Positions 11,301 through 21,200 of a stretch of DNA of 64,000 nucleotides are shown piece by piece. A program made the position numbers and the translations under genes. This DNA is from Microstegium vimineum (Eukaryota; Streptophyta; Magnoliopsida; Poales; Poaceae), in assembly GCA_022036555.1 (NCBI GenBank), contig CM039140.1, positions 5,173,943-5,237,942 on the forward strand, written 5' to 3'. The notes beneath the pieces are model-generated. The model saw only the letters and a list, made by a program, of their open reading frames with translations, was not told where the DNA came from and searched no databases. Every line of letters begins with the position of its first letter. Within the stretch, counting starts at the first letter, position 1.

Positions 11301-13271
11301 CATCTACCGTTGCTTTTGCCAAGGTCGCTCCATCATATGAAGTTCCTATGTGTGCTTCGAGCTCGTCTTGTATTGTTCTATCCAGCTCAATTAATGTTGC
11401 CACTCTCGTTTGGTTCCTCGTAGCGGATGCTTTGCCGCTGCTCTTTGACGGATGCTTTGCCGTCTCTGATGTTCGGGCCGATACTTTGCTACCACGTCAC
11501 TTCGGGCACCCCTCACGCTGCCGTGCTAAGGGCGTGAAGGCCCCCTTTCTATTGCGGATACTTTGCAGCACTTACCCCGACATATGTTTTGCCATCGTGT
11601 TTCTTGGGCGGATACTTCGTTGTCCTAGTCTCGTCGCTTCTCGGTGGATGCTTGGCCACCGTGACTTCATCGCTTTAGCGGACAACTTTGCGTTAATGCA
11701 TGTTTCTTGAGCGGATACATTGCCACTGTAGTCTTGTTGCTTCTTGGTGGATGCTTGGCCACCATGACTTCATCTCTTTAGCTAGCAACTTTGTGTTGAT
11801 GTATGTTTCCTTTGCAGGTTTTGGCGTTTAGGTTAGTGGTGGAGGGCCTCTCCCTTTCGTCTCTCTTTTTGTTGTGTTTTAGTGTCGTTTAGGTTCCTAA
11901 CCACTCTCTATAGTTTTGTAACTGGCACTATGAGTTTTCTTCTATAGAAGCGTTGTGTATAAAAAATTTTCAGCATCCCTTTTTCTTAACGAAATACCCG
12001 TGAAGTCGAGTTTCAGAGAAAAAAAACTTATAATTTAGAATGGAGCGAGTACCGTTACTCTGAAGCTAGTCCATCAGTGAACGGCATCGAGGATCTGGGT
12101 TCTACCTCTCGCGTCTCCTAATTCCTACTGCAATCTCTATTGGTGTGAGGATTGAAACATAAATAGTACCTCTTTGACCTCCTCCTCGGTTATCCTCACA
12201 TCTGTGTTTTTGTCCACCCTGTTGGTTATTTAAATGACGATTATTTAATAACGAAGGCCATGTGGGTTAAGAGTTAATTATCACGATATATGTTTATGTT
12301 GGCTGGTGACTAAAATCATTAGTGAGACCAGATCTTACATTTCGAAGAAGGTCTCGATGCTCCGTCTTGAGATTTGGTACAAGAAATCGAACATTTCCTC
12401 CTTGCTGATGCTGTCGCCGGAGATGTTCCGTTCCCTGGCCACCGCCTTGAACAGCTCGCCGGCGAATTCCTGCTCCTCCACCCCTGCAAAGCCATTATAT
12501 TTGCAATCAATCAAGAAACGCGGCGAGGGGAGGCGTGGCGGTATTACCGATGCAGAGGCCGAACTTGGAGCGATGGAGGCGGCCGTCGTCCTGCGAGAGC
12601 TGGTCGAACCGCTCCTCGACGGAGAGCCACTCGGCGAAGACGTCGCCCTTCTTCCTCCGGCCGACGAAGTCGAGCACCTTGCGCACGTGCGCGACGGCGG
12701 AGTCGGAGCGGTCGAAGCGCCGGCGCGCGCTGCCGCGGTTGATGGACGCGAGGCTGCGGAGCTCCTGCGACACCTTCCCGAGCGAGGAGGCCTGGCGCCG
12801 GAGCTCCCGGCCGCCTGTGCCGCCCGCTGCGGCCCTCTGGCTGGCGCCGTCTTCACCCGGGTCCAGCGTGACCACCACGTACTCCTCCTCCTCGTCGTCG
12901 CTGCCCTCTTCGTCGGCCTTCTGATTGCCCAGCGCCGCCGCCTCCATGATCTCCCGCACCCGCTGCAGGCCGCCTCTGCGGTCCATCGCCTTCTCCTCCC
13001 TGCCCAAGCCGGAGGGAGACGAGGTCCCCGGCAGGCTCCTGTTCCGGCGGATGGAAGACAACCGCAACCTCATTCTCTTCGGACTCGGCAGCGGTGACGG
13101 CAGCACGACGACCGAGTCGTCGCGCACGTCTAATGTGATCTCCACGATATCGTCGTCGTCGTCCTCGTCGCTGCCGCCGTGCGAGACCGCGCTCTCCAGC
13201 GCCGCCGCGTCCATCTCCACGGCGCCCGCACCGTCTTCATCGGCGGCCTCTGCGCCCTCACCATTGCGCAT
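5383..13271 (-). CDS. RBOH: Respiratory burst oxidase homologue (NADPH oxidase), nine exons
   Basis: Plasma-membrane enzyme that moves electrons from cytosolic NADPH through FAD and two haems to extracellular oxygen, making superoxide for signalling and defence. Exons in transcript order: 13271-12548, 12483-12339, 12218-12170, 9441-8503, 8409-8201, 6975-6873, 6673-6636, 6234-5708, 5492-5383. All phases match, giving 947 aa, a normal family length. The acidic N-terminal NADPH_Ox region is followed by EF-hand 1 (292-303, DKNTDVRITEEE) and EF-hand 2 (335-346). The ferric-reductase transmembrane core has haem histidines at 489, 503, 592/593 and 605. The FAD motif HPFYITS begins at 690, the nucleotide-binding GMGIGATPM spans 763-771, and the C-terminus has VFYCGG and ends in NF. 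EF-hand 1 has Val in place of the usual loop Gly (297). ATG 13271 is the first in frame; a GTG lies farther upstream. Intron 3 carries a large insertion. The exact paralogue is not assigned. Confidence 0.93.
9898..12052. mobile_element. Stowaway-like MITE split by a later retroposon
   Basis: The left end (from 9898, tactctcttcatcccaaatt) and the right end (to 12052, on the complement tactcgctccattctaaatt) are similar inverted termini with a TA at each border, as in Stowaway elements. The retroposon at 10389-12025 sits inside. The intact element would be about 0.5 kb, long for this class, so part of the interior may be other DNA. Confidence 0.45.
10389..12025 (+). mobile_element. Non-LTR retroposon in oxidase intron 3, 11 bp target duplication
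   Basis: A 1.64 kb insertion flanked by ACTTATAATTT on both sides (10378-10388 and 12026-12036). It ends in an A-rich tail (12019-12025), the signature of target-primed reverse transcription. The 5' part is GC-rich with a G homopolymer near 10428-10441. The middle repeats phrases such as cggatgctttgcc, and the 3' part resembles grass LINE ends (ttaacgaaatacccg). It has no ORF long enough for a reverse transcriptase, so it is non-autonomous or truncated. It lies antisense to the oxidase transcript. Confidence 0.7.
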
Positions 13272-13502
13272 TGCTCGTGCTCCTCGCCTGCTGCTATCGC
13301 CAGAGAAAGACACCACCACCACTCGCTGAACCTCTAAGGAGCGCGCCGGAGCTAATGGGGATTACAGGAGTGGACGAACGGCGGGCGGGCTTCGAGTGTC
13401 TCAGATGAGTTCCTTCTGGGAATACGCGGCTGCCCTGCCGAGAAGCGGGGCCAACAGCTTAAGCTATTGTCTTCTCTACTAGGGTCTAATCATGGTCCAA
13501 TC

Positions 13503-13516
13503 GCTATTTATAAATA
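13503..13516 (-). promoter_or_regulatory. Candidate TATA box of the oxidase gene
   Basis: On the minus strand the sequence reads ttatttataaatag, about 235 bases before the oxidase ATG. This fits a TATA box with a leader of roughly 200 bases. No transcript data support it. Confidence 0.4.
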
Positions 13517-13789
13517 ATATATATAATACTCCATTTCAGTTGAAGGTACCCAATCGGTTCCAAAATAAATGTTCGTCTTCCAGCTTGAGTCAACAAATCT
13601 AAAATTTGACTAAATTTAAGTAAAAACTATTAATATTTTTATTTCTAAACATGTTTATTATAAAATATATGATTAATAATATAATTAACCTAATAATATT
13701 TATTTAAAATCATACAATTAATAAATATTTTTTAAATAAATGTTAATAATTCTATTTTTAGACTAAAGATTAATAATTTTTATAAAGAT

Positions 13790-14134
13790 CTGTTTGCATT
13801 CAGGGGGTTAAAGTTTAGTTCATTAGTTGTGTCATATCAGATATTCAGATGCTAACCAGGGTCTAGGAGGGCTAAACGTGAGATCATTATAAAACTAATT
13901 ACACATAAGCGACTAATTTATAAGACGGATCTATTAAGTCTAATTAATTTATGATTAACATATGATTACTGTAGCATTCTATTGTCAAATCATAAACTAA
14001 TTATACTTAATAGATTTGTCTCATAAATTAGTCTTGATTTGTATAATTGTAATTAATCTATATTTAGTATTTTAAATTTATATCTAAATATTTGATGTGA
14101 CAGACACTAAACTTTACCAAGGAACCAAACACAG
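13790..14134. mobile_element. MITE with imperfect inverted ends
   Basis: The left end (tgtttgcattcagggggttaa) and the right end, on the complement ctgtgtttggttccttggta, are inverted relatives. Both continue inward into an aaagttta block. The interior has the AT-rich repeated taatta pattern typical of grass Tourist-like MITEs. The target duplication is not clear. Confidence 0.5.
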
Positions 14135-14173
14135 CGTTTGATTTCTAAGTGCGAGACGTGTGCACGGAGGAAG

Positions 14174-14218
14174 TATTGCTGACAGCTGGCGTTTGATTCT
14201 TCTGCCCGTCGGTTTCTA
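14174..14218. repeat. 45 bp direct repeat, copy 1
   Basis: This matches the copy at 14699-14743 with only a few differences (core ctgacagctggcgtttgatt). The two copies bracket a Stowaway MITE. Similarity fades out over the following 30 bases. Confidence 0.75.
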
Positions 14219-14279
14219 TTGCACTGTCTATTGACTGGTTGTTTAAATTATTCCAGTCCCTCGATCTCGATATATAATA

Positions 14280-14581
14280 CTCCCTCCATCCTGTTTTACC
14301 AGGCGCGAGCTCGTTTTTTGTTTGGAGGTTTGAAGTATTGATTAATAGCCAAAGCAGCTGAAGCCGGTCACATGCATGCCTCAGGTCCGAGCAACGAAGC
14401 GTCCCATCTATGCATGGCTGGCTGAGGGCCAATCAACGAACGCAACACCGGCCGTTTGCTGCGAAAAAATAATTAAGTGACTGTTTTTCTCCACCGTTGG
14501 CCGGAGTAATTAATACGGTAGACAGACATATTGGTATACGAAACTTGCCTTCTCACGCCTGGTAAAACGGGAAGAAGGGAG
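14280..14581. mobile_element. Stowaway MITE with TA duplication
   Basis: The left end ctccctccatcctgttttac and the right end, on the complement ctcccttcttcccgttttac, are inverted repeats continuing into caggcg. They are flanked by TA at 14278-14279 and 14582-14583. The CTCCCTCC start and TA duplication define the Stowaway (Tc1/mariner) class. Confidence 0.7.
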
Positions 14582-14698
14582 TAAGTTCTAACTTGAAGGT
14601 TGTTCGGCTGATGATTTCTCTTATTGATAACTGATGTTATTTTATTATAAAAAAACATTACATCAAATCAAAGAAGCATAAGTATGGACATGCTATAA

Positions 14699-14743
14699 TA
14701 TTACTGACAGCTGGCGTTTGATTCTTCCGCCGGTCGGTTTCTA
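14699..14743. repeat. 45 bp direct repeat, copy 2
   Basis: Second copy of the repeat at 14174-14218, about 525 bases downstream in the same orientation. Confidence 0.75.
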
Positions 14744-15240
14744 ACTTTCTATTTATCAGTTGATGTTATTTTACTGTGAGGGAAAAAATATTATATTATA
14801 ATTGACAAGTTGAAGCGAATATGTTTAAGTCAAAATTTTCAAACTAAACATATAATAAAAACAATAAAAAAACCTAAAACTTACAGACAAAACCCCACAA
14901 TTTGAGGAATGCATTTTTCCCATGAAAAAATAAATATTTGCACTCAAATACAACCAGCATTTCAAGACTGTGATGGATACAATGTTAAGATACTCTTTAC
15001 AACGTTGCATCAATAATATTTCAGGAATTCAAATTGAAATATTTTGCTCTATTCTAAAGTGTTGTGCGGGCAATTAATTAGTGTTTTTTTAATGTAACCT
15101 GGGGGATTTTTCTGCACCTGAATTTATATTTATATTTATATAGCCCAAGACGGCTCGTTTGTTACATGATAATATTTTTACATTCACACTAGTGCTTGCA
15201 AAGCCGAATAAAAGACCTCACCTCATTTTATCTATCATCT

Positions 15241-15381
15241 TCATTTCAAATTATAAATCGTTTTGATTTTTTTAGTACATCTATTTTGCTATGTATCTAA
15301 ATATAATAATATATTTAGATACATAGAAATATGGATGAATAAAAAAGTCAAAACAACTTATAATTTAAAACGAAGGGAGTA
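15241..15381. mobile_element. Stowaway-like MITE
   Basis: About 140 bp and largely palindromic. The left arm has ttataaatcgttttgatttt, mirrored in the right arm by aaaagtcaaaacaactta, and the right end is cgaagggagta. This is the common grass Stowaway hairpin. Confidence 0.65.
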
Positions 15382-15900
15382 CAAATTTTTTGGGAGTGAA
15401 TACTTTTGTCGTTAGATCTGAAGCGACCTACTTAATTAGTGTTTGGTACTAGTAGTGAATAAAAAGATTGATTGATGGGTGCTGGCCAGCTTAGTTTGGG
15501 GAACATAAAAATATCTAGATGGGCTTATCTGACGTCCACATGCGCGCGGATGGAGCTTGCGGTTAATGCTGCTCCGTACTGGTAGTAGATGCTGCTCCGT
15601 ATGCCAGCGCTGCCCAAGGCTTCCGATTTCCTACGCCTACGGGCAGGATGGCTGCCTGGCGGGCAGCTTAACAAGGAGGGCGCCACGCCATGGCATCTAC
15701 AAACACGCCGGCAGTGCATGGAGCAGGAGCTCTCCATCCATCTACTCGCGGCTGATGGTTCGCGCGCGCGACTGATGCATTGCAGAGTACGTACTCTGTA
15801 TTGGCATTGACGACAGCTAGTTTGACGAATCCTATCGACAGAGCAGAATACTGTGTTCCTTCCAATTTTTTGCGTCCGTCGCCCAGAACGAAGAATTCTA

Positions 15901-16143
15901 GGCTTTGTTCACTTCCCTTCAAAATTCTAAATTTTTTATCACATCTTCGTTCCATCAAATCTTTGAACGCATGTATATAGTATTAAATATAAATAAAAAA
16001 ATATAACTAATTATACAGTTCATCTGTAATTTGCGAGACGAATCTTTTGAATCTAGTTACTTCATGATTGGATAATAATTACCATATACAAACGAAAGTG
16101 CTACAGTGTCAAAATTCCAAATAATTTTGGATCTAAACACCCC
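15901..16143. mobile_element. Tourist-like MITE with CTA duplication
   Basis: About 243 bp. The left end is ggctttgttcacttcc, and the right end on the complement starts gggtgtttagatcc. Both flanks read CTA (15898-15900 and 16144-16146), the 3 bp duplication of PIF/Harbinger elements. The interior (tataactaattatacagttc, cgagacgaatctttt) is shared with the element at 27490-27705, so both belong to one family. Confidence 0.65.
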
Positions 16144-16475
16144 CTAGTCCGTGGCTTCTATGGATTTCGGGCATCGATTTCTGTCTCATTTTACGCCCTG
16201 CAAGTTGTTTTTTTCGAACAAACCAGCAGGCGCTCATTCATTGGTTACGAGAATAAAAAATAGGTAAAAAAGGACAATTTAAATAGTATCATTATAATTT
16301 TGTAAAGTTAGAGCACTGACATTGACATATGAGGCTTACATGAGTCAATGACATGTAAACCAAGATCATAACTCTAATTTAACAAAATTATAATAGCATG
16401 GAGATATGCCAATGATATTTCATTGACATATAAGGCGCACATGAGTCAATGATACGTGGATTAAGATAACAGTTA

Positions 16476-16616
16476 GGGGTGCAAACAATTAACTTTTAGG
16501 TGCACTTCCAAACCTTTTTAGTGTAAATATTTATACTACTTCTCAATAAAAATTGAGGAGTAATATAAATATTTGTACTAAAGAGAGTACACCTAAAGGT
16601 TAACCCTTTGCACCCC
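16476..16616. mobile_element. 141 bp palindromic MITE with TA duplication
   Basis: The ends ggggtgcaaa and tttgcacccc are inverted. The similarity continues inward through ttaac and ttaggtg, and the centre pairs tatttatactact with its mirror image. TA flanks both ends (16474-16475 and 16617-16618). It is nearly a complete hairpin with no coding capacity. Confidence 0.7.
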
Positions 16617-16829
16617 TAATGACAGTTAAGGCCCAACAATCTCACCCCCTCTCCGTTTTTCTCCTACCCGACCTCCCTCTCTCCTAGACATCTTCCTCTC
16701 GCCGAGCTTCGGCGCCGACAAGTCGACGGGGCAGTCGCTGACCACGCGAGCGCAGCTATGTGGGATGATGTATTTTAGCCCACGGCCCACGGTCCACCAA
16801 ACATTTGCACAAATCAAGGTATATACATG

Positions 16830-17260
16830 TTTCTGTTTTTATTGGCTCCTTTTCCTTTCCGTGGGCGCATGGTTTTTCTTCTTTTTCTTCTATTTCGGTT
16901 TTTCTCTTTCGTTTCACCTATTTACTTTTCCTGTTTTTTTCTCTTTTATTATTTTTTTGTGTTATATTATTTCTTTCATCTTTTACTATTTTTATTTATT
17001 ATTTATTTTAATATTTTTCTTGTTTTATTTATTTATTTATCTTTCATTTTCTTTTTTCTTTTCTTTTTTTCCTTGCTTCTATTTAGCCTTTTATTTTTAT
17101 TTATTTTTGTTTTCTTATATTTTATCTTAAACATGTATGCATTTTAATTTCATTTTTTTGCTAGAATTAATTATTTTGTTTATTTCATTTTCTATGTTGA
17201 TATTTTATTCTTTTTTATTTTTCTTTCTTTTCTTATATTTATAATTTTATGCCATTTTTT
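16830..17260. repeat. Pyrimidine-rich low-complexity tract
   Basis: About 430 bases of mostly T with interspersed C on the plus strand, giving artefactual Phe/Leu-rich ORFs. It starts in ttcctttccgtggg-type sequence and grades into TTTATT repeats. No coding signal is credible here. Confidence 0.8.
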
Positions 17261-17679
17261 TTATTTATAGATACATGTGATATATACATAGTATACATAT
17301 AATATTTTATAATGTATTTCTTTGTCTTTGAGTAGAAATATGTTCTACAATATATTTAGGATGTCCAGTAAAAATACATTGATGTTCTAGAAACGGTGCT
17401 GATTCGGCCACATGAATAAATCGAACATGGCATATCGTTTCTCATCAAAATGGTTCTGGATTCTGATGACATTCTGAAGCAGGAGCACGTCTGGCACCTC
17501 TCCTTTCTTGGACTGATGAGGCCACAAAGGGCAGAGCACACTGCACACTGGTTCCCTGGTTCTCGACTTCTCGTTCCTCAGACAACAGAAGGCACAAGCT
17601 AAATACACGAAAATAGGCAGACATCAAGCAAACAGCCAGCACGAGAAAAGCGCGCCAGTCTACGGTGCAAGGCCAGGAG

Positions 17680-18243
17680 CACAAGTTGCACAACATTATT
17701 TATTAAAGAGCAAACTATATACACATCACTTCCGCAAAGATTGTTGCTTTAAGAAACATACATCTCCCACCTGACCACCTACACCCTTAGGTTTGTTGCT
17801 GCTAAAGATAACAATTACAGAACCACAAATGATGCATACAAATGCCCGACCATCAATACCAGGGCATGGGCATCTTAATGGCACTATATACATTCATTAC
17901 ATACATAGTCCTAATTACTAGCTAAGTAGTCGAAGGAGAGGCGAGGCACCGTCCATCTTGCAGCTGACGGGTTCTTTCTTCAAACCAGGGACCTGCTAAA
18001 TAAGCCATGGATACTCCTACCAAACGTCACAGACAAATGGGAAATGGCACGCAGATGCCAAAGTGCCTCTTCCAGGAGGCTCATGCTGGCATGGCGTCCA
18101 ACAGCCTCCAAAACTCATGGCAACTGAATGCCAACCACATCTTCAGCCCACGGAGCAATGATGGGCATTTACCCCCCATAATCAATGGTGGAAATAACAA
18201 AATTAGAGGGACGTTAGCACTCTGCAATCTTTTGTTGATAGAG
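17680..18243 (-). other. Probable 3' untranslated region of the ARF gene
   Basis: The stretch beyond the ARF stop codon has no conserved coding frame. It contains AATAAA on the minus strand at 17699-17704, about 540 bases after the stop, which would end a leader-to-tail transcript near 17680. The extent of the untranslated region is inferred from that signal alone. Confidence 0.5.
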
Positions 18244-21200
18244 TCATTCAGACAGTGAGTTTACAGCGCTCAACTTGCTGCTGTCACTGCTAACCGGTAA
18301 CTTTGACTTGGAAGTCAGCTTCTTTGCCTCCTCATATGTGTAAATGTTAATCCTTTTCACCATTCTACAAAACTCACTGAAGGAATATGCATTGCACAGG
18401 GATTAGGACTTTAATAATGGAAAAAAGTACTCGTTGATACACAGATGAAAGGGTTCTTACTCCCAAGGATCATCCCCAACAAGCATCATGTCATCCTCAT
18501 CATCAGTGAAAATGACCCGCCATTTCTTGAGTGTGGAACCTAGCTCCCCGTGGATGTCAAACATCTCCTCCAACTTCTGGCAAAGATCGCTGTAGCCACT
18601 AAGCTTTGTCAGGTCTACAGCCCTACCAACTGCCATTCCTTGCATAATTACCTGCGTGCACAACATTAATTGGTTACCCAGTGAACCACAAGCTAGAACA
18701 GAACACAACGAGGAAAAACTAATGTGATATAAAATCACCTTGGTGCAGCTCCTCACTTGCCGGCTTTGGGATTCAAGAGGTGAACGCTCACTGCTACCAG
18801 CTGGGGCATCAGAATTGTTGACATCAGATGGCTGTGAGAGCTTGTCCGAGTTCAACTCTACAGAGGCAGCAGTCTGCTCATAACCAACACCAGCAGTAAC
18901 CACAGGTAATACTTCTTCCTCAGCTGAGCATATATCAATTCCAAACAATCTGCAACCACCAGAGCTTGGCTCTTGCTTCTTTTCAACTATGACTGTGTTG
19001 GTGCTAGCAGCGCATGAGTCAGCTCTTGTATCCCTTGCTGACCAGTAGAACTGACTGGTTAGCATGGACGGCTCATTCTTTGAATTGAAACTGACGTTTG
19101 ATGAAGATGAGAAGGTTGATGTGGGAATTGAAGTAAATAACTCTCGAGCCCGTTGAGGTTCCGAAAATGAGAGTGTACGGGATGATTCAGTTGGGGATTT
19201 CCAGAGTCCTAACATAAATGCCACACGAACTCAGATACAGTAGGAGAGCACATCATATTCATATCCAAGAATGCTTATGGTATCCATGAACTGAGCATTC
19301 TAGAAGCTGAACCATATTTCATAACAAGTATTAAGGGACTCCTTACCGAAACCTGAAGGCAGTTCTGGAACCATACAAGGTGAAACTGGGGGTCGTGGAC
19401 GCTTAGTCCTTAATGGAGGTTGAGGGGATTGTGGATTAGCTGCATCCAGGGGCTCCACTTCCCATGGTGAGATTCTATCTGGACGAAGAATGGATGAAGG
19501 TTCATCCCATTGAACCTGGTAAAAATTACAGTTTAGATTAACATTTAGTAGATAAAGAAAATAATTATAATGAATCACTCTGCACAATTTGCAGATAGCA
19601 CACTACTAATTTAACAGAGAAAAAAATTGTCATTACCTTTAGAGATCTCCAGTCAGAATCTGCCCACAGAGATTTTGACATTGCCGGCAAACTGCCGATG
19701 TCAATAATTGTTCCACTGAACCTGTAATCAGAAACAAATGTTAATTTTTGCTCCCAGCATAAATAAAATGTTTAAATGAAAGCAAGTCCAAACCAAACCT
19801 TCTTTCAGGAGCCTCATCACCTTCAAATCTCATCTTAAACCTCATTCCAACAGAGATTTTCTGCTTCTTAGCTTCAATGTACTTGTTAACACTCACAATA
19901 AAATCAGATCGGCTAGTTCTGGGAAAACCAAAAAGGAGCATAAAGTTTAGCGGGCCAGATTATGAAGGAAACAAAACATGCGTGCATTAATGCTAACTAG
20001 GACAACCATAGTAGGTAACTTTGGTGCAACAGAAAGGGCAAGGGATAAGACATCACTCAATGGTTGCAGTAGCTACAAACAAAAAACTTGTTTACAACTG
20101 AAGCAGAGTACAGAACTGACTTTGAAGTTTGTAACAGAGTGAAATTAGCGAATAGAAAGTACAGTCAAATACACAGGACAGTTGCACATCTATTAAGAAG
20201 TGTACTGCAGTCAAATGTATAGATAAAGCAAACAAAAAAGAAATAGCAAACCTTGGTTTGTAGAAAACAGAAAAGAGGGTTCCAGTGGAGATGGCATGGG
20301 AGGCTGTTGCCAAGACTCCAAGATGCATGCTGTGGCTTGATATGACAGATGACGGCATGCTATTCACTTGTCTCATGAGCCTCCTTACACCAACCCGTAG
20401 CTCACCATTTTCATCCCTGCCATTCAGAAGAACAATAATTAGTAAAAAGTGACCCATAATGAGTACAGAAATATATAAGTTCATCCCCTTTGGAATCTGG
20501 GATCATGTGTAGATTGTAGCCGAAGGGGGTGGGAGGCCAGGGCGTTAGTTCCTGGCGGCGGCGAGGCTGAAACACCATGTAGTTTCTGTGTGTGCGTGCG
20601 TGTGGAAAGGCAGGGGTGCCAGGGAGGGAGCAGGAGAGATTATTCAATCTCCAGGTCGTCTAGCCTATAATCTAGGGAGTATGGTGGCTAGGACCAGGAC
20701 CAGGTGTGCCGAAAGGCAGGGGTGCCAGGGAGGGAGCAGGAGAGATTATTCAATCTCCAGGTCGTCTAGCCTATAATCTAGGGAGTCTGGTGGCTAGGAC
20801 CAGGACCAGGTGTGCCCCTCTCAACCACTGCAAGCTGGTACCCAGGGCCAAGTCCACGCGCCTCTCAGCCATGCATGCTGGTGACCAGGACCAGGTCCTG
20901 AGCCACTGGTATTGGTAGGACTGGAGTTCCTACCGGAGTTGCTTCGTAGATTATATGGATGGGAGATGGCTGGACGAGGGCGAGACCCTCGTGGGCGGCG
21001 CGACGGCGCCGTGGCGATGCTGCTGCTGCGCAGGGACGAAGCTAGGGCGTGGTTGCTGCTGCTGCTGCTGCGCAGGGAGGAAGGAACAGAGGGAGATGTC
21101 GGAGGCTGGAAGGTGCTACAGTACCACGGTACTGTTCACCCCGCGAATAGAGGCGGCTAGGGTTTCTCCCGGCTCCCTGAGGAAGCCGGAAACAATAATA

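Larger units (their letters stand above)
13272..17679. other. Oxidase upstream region and spacer rich in MITEs
   Basis: Between the oxidase start and the ARF 3' end I see no protein-coding gene. The stretch holds at least five MITE-like elements listed separately, AT-rich filler, a TTTATA repeat near 15121-15142 and a long pyrimidine tract. The small ORFs at 15525-15980 show no family signature. Confidence 0.6.

Noticed and set aside
16765..17147. Phe/Leu-rich ORFs that look like membrane proteins
   Set aside because: They result from a T-rich low-complexity tract; composition alone explains the hydrophobicity.
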